From contig DBKQ01000027.1 of assembly GCA_002298545.1 (NCBI GenBank), forward strand, positions 2,851 through 18,497: 15,647 nucleotides of DNA, written 5' to 3'. This DNA is from Prevotella sp. UBA746. GTDB taxonomy: Bacteria; Bacteroidota; Bacteroidia; Bacteroidales; Bacteroidaceae. Under the pieces are notes generated by a model that was given only the letters and a program-made list of their open reading frames with translations, was not told where the DNA came from and made no database searches. Position numbers and translations under genes: made by a program. Positions 14,702-15,647 of this stretch are shown one piece after another (the first letter of the stretch is position 1; the number at the start of each line of letters is the position of its first letter).

Positions 14702-15580
14702 ATGTACAACAATATAGACATCATATCCGTAGCCAGTACGAAACAGAAGTATCACGGTCCGTCGATAGACGACGACCTGCTGCTCTTTCCCGAGTTCGGC
14801 GATTTGCCGATAGTTCCCGATGTACCGCGGCGTATGGGGTGCCTGCTTGTTGGACTGTGCTTGCGTGGCGAGGCTCGCTATACGGTAGATACCGAGGAGC
14901 GAGTGGTGAAGCCCAACGACGTGATAATAATCAGTGAGGGACAGGTGGTAAACAATAGTCATCTGAGCAAAGACCTCAGTGGTATAGCTATCATGATGTC
15001 GGAGAATTTCTTCAATGAAGTGATGCAGGGCGTCCACGACCTCTCTTCGCTGTTCCTCTTTTCGAGGAGTCATCCCGTGTTCGGACTCAGGGTAGACGAG
15101 GTGGAAAACATTGTTACTTATTTCCGCATGATACAGCAGAAGGTGGAGACGGTGAACCATAACTTCCGTCGCGACGTGGTTCGTTCGCTTATAGCGGCAA
15201 TGATTTATGATATCAGCCATGTGATGTATGACGTGCGCCAGGGAACGACCCGTAAGCAGACACGAGCCGAGTCGATATTCACCGACTTTATCATGCTTGT
15301 GGAACAGAATTTCCGTACGGAGCGCCGCGTGTCGTGGTATGGCGAGCAGCTGTGTATCACTCCGAAGTATCTTTCGGAAACGGTGAAGGCGGTAAGCCGC
15401 CGCACTCCCAACGAGTGGATAGACAAGTATGTAACTCTCGAACTGAGGGTCCAGCTCAAGAATACGGCAAAGAGTATAAAGGAGATAGCCGAGGATTTGA
15501 ATTTCCCCAACCAGTCGTTCCTTGGCAAGTATTTCAAGGAGCATGTAGGTATGTCGCCGTCGAAATTCCGCAAGAGCTAA
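14702..15580 (+). CDS. AraC-family transcriptional regulator
   Basis: 292 residues. The N-terminal ~150 residues (GCLLVGLCLRGEARYTVDTE, VVKPNDVIIISEGQVVNN) have the pattern of a cupin-like AraC sensing domain. The C-terminal 99 residues (194-292) form the double helix-turn-helix: first HTH around SWYGEQLCITPKYLSETVKA, linker NEWIDKYVTLELRVQL, second HTH SIKEIAEDLNFPNQSFLGKY, then the family end HVGMSPSKFRKS. It is a soluble cytoplasmic activator or repressor; its ligand and targets are not evident. AraC genes of this type in Bacteroidota are often next to unrelated metabolic genes, and the next gene downstream is outside the window. The coding sequence is visibly richer in G and C than the SusCD operon. 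The remaining 67 bases after its stop hold no clear terminator, only a weak gataat-gtat-attatc hairpin, so transcription may continue. Confidence 0.93.
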   Translation: MYNNIDIISVASTKQKYHGPSIDDDLLLFPEFGDLPIVPDVPRRMGCLLVGLCLRGEARYTVDTEERVVKPNDVIIISEGQVVNNSHLSKDLSGIAIMMSENFFNEVMQGVHDLSSLFLFSRSHPVFGLRVDEVENIVTYFRMIQQKVETVNHNFRRDVVRSLIAAMIYDISHVMYDVRQGTTRKQTRAESIFTDFIMLVEQNFRTERRVSWYGEQLCITPKYLSETVKAVSRRTPNEWIDKYVTLELRVQLKNTAKSIKEIAEDLNFPNQSFLGKYFKEHVGMSPSKFRKS

Positions 15581-15647
15581 AGCAGATATTTCATCGGATA
15601 ATGTATATTATCGGAAGTGCGAGGGAATTTTTTAGACAAAAACAATA

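Noticed and set aside
14582..15544. 320-codon open frame on the minus strand, fully antisense to the AraC gene
   Set aside because: The plus strand encodes an unmistakable AraC protein with a matched promoter. The antisense translation is His/Leu/Tyr-rich without domain features and is best explained as a shadow of codon bias.

Overview
The window looks like Bacteroidota, most likely Bacteroidales of the Prevotella/Segatella type. Three things point that way: a SusC/SusD pair, promoters of the Bacteroidetes form (TTTG, about 20 bp, TAnnTTTG), and two proteins ending in a GIN...YNL.GQQV...KG..I.NGKK tail that is common in Prevotella-like secreted proteins. No rRNA, tRNA, CRISPR array or complete insertion sequence is visible.

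Layout. Positions 3-938 hold the 3' part of a thioredoxin-fold protein whose CxxC has been replaced by A-D-G-S. The 490-base gap after it (939-1428) carries a perfect 18-bp inverted repeat, a pyrimidine-rich low-complexity tract with a 27-bp tandem duplication, a small TTTACA/TGTAAA palindrome and a strong promoter match. A tight five-gene operon follows (1429-11012): SusC-type TonB-dependent transporter, SusD-type lipoprotein, zinc metallopeptidase lipoprotein (HEFAH), DUF4302 lipoprotein, and a secreted protein with a BACON-like module and a C-terminal tail. The internal gaps are only 18-40 bp, and the operon ends at a strong intrinsic terminator. A separately promoted M6-family metalloprotease (11230-13449) comes next and carries the same kind of C-terminal tail.

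A convergent intergenic region with two hairpins separates it from a minus-strand PD-(D/E)XK nuclease/transposase-family gene (13621-14532) containing a 12-bp tandem repeat. An AraC-family regulator (14702-15580) is divergent from that gene and has its own well-matched promoter.

Reading of function. No glycosidase, lyase, esterase or hybrid two-component sensor lies beside the SusCD pair, and two metallopeptidases do. The best inference is a protein/peptide capture locus: an exported M6 protease cuts protein outside the cell, surface lipoproteins (one a peptidase) bind and trim it, and SusCD imports the peptides. This is inference from content. Substrate, regulation and co-expression with the M6 gene cannot be read from the sequence. 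The AraC gene, at the far side of the convergent junction, may have nothing to do with the locus.
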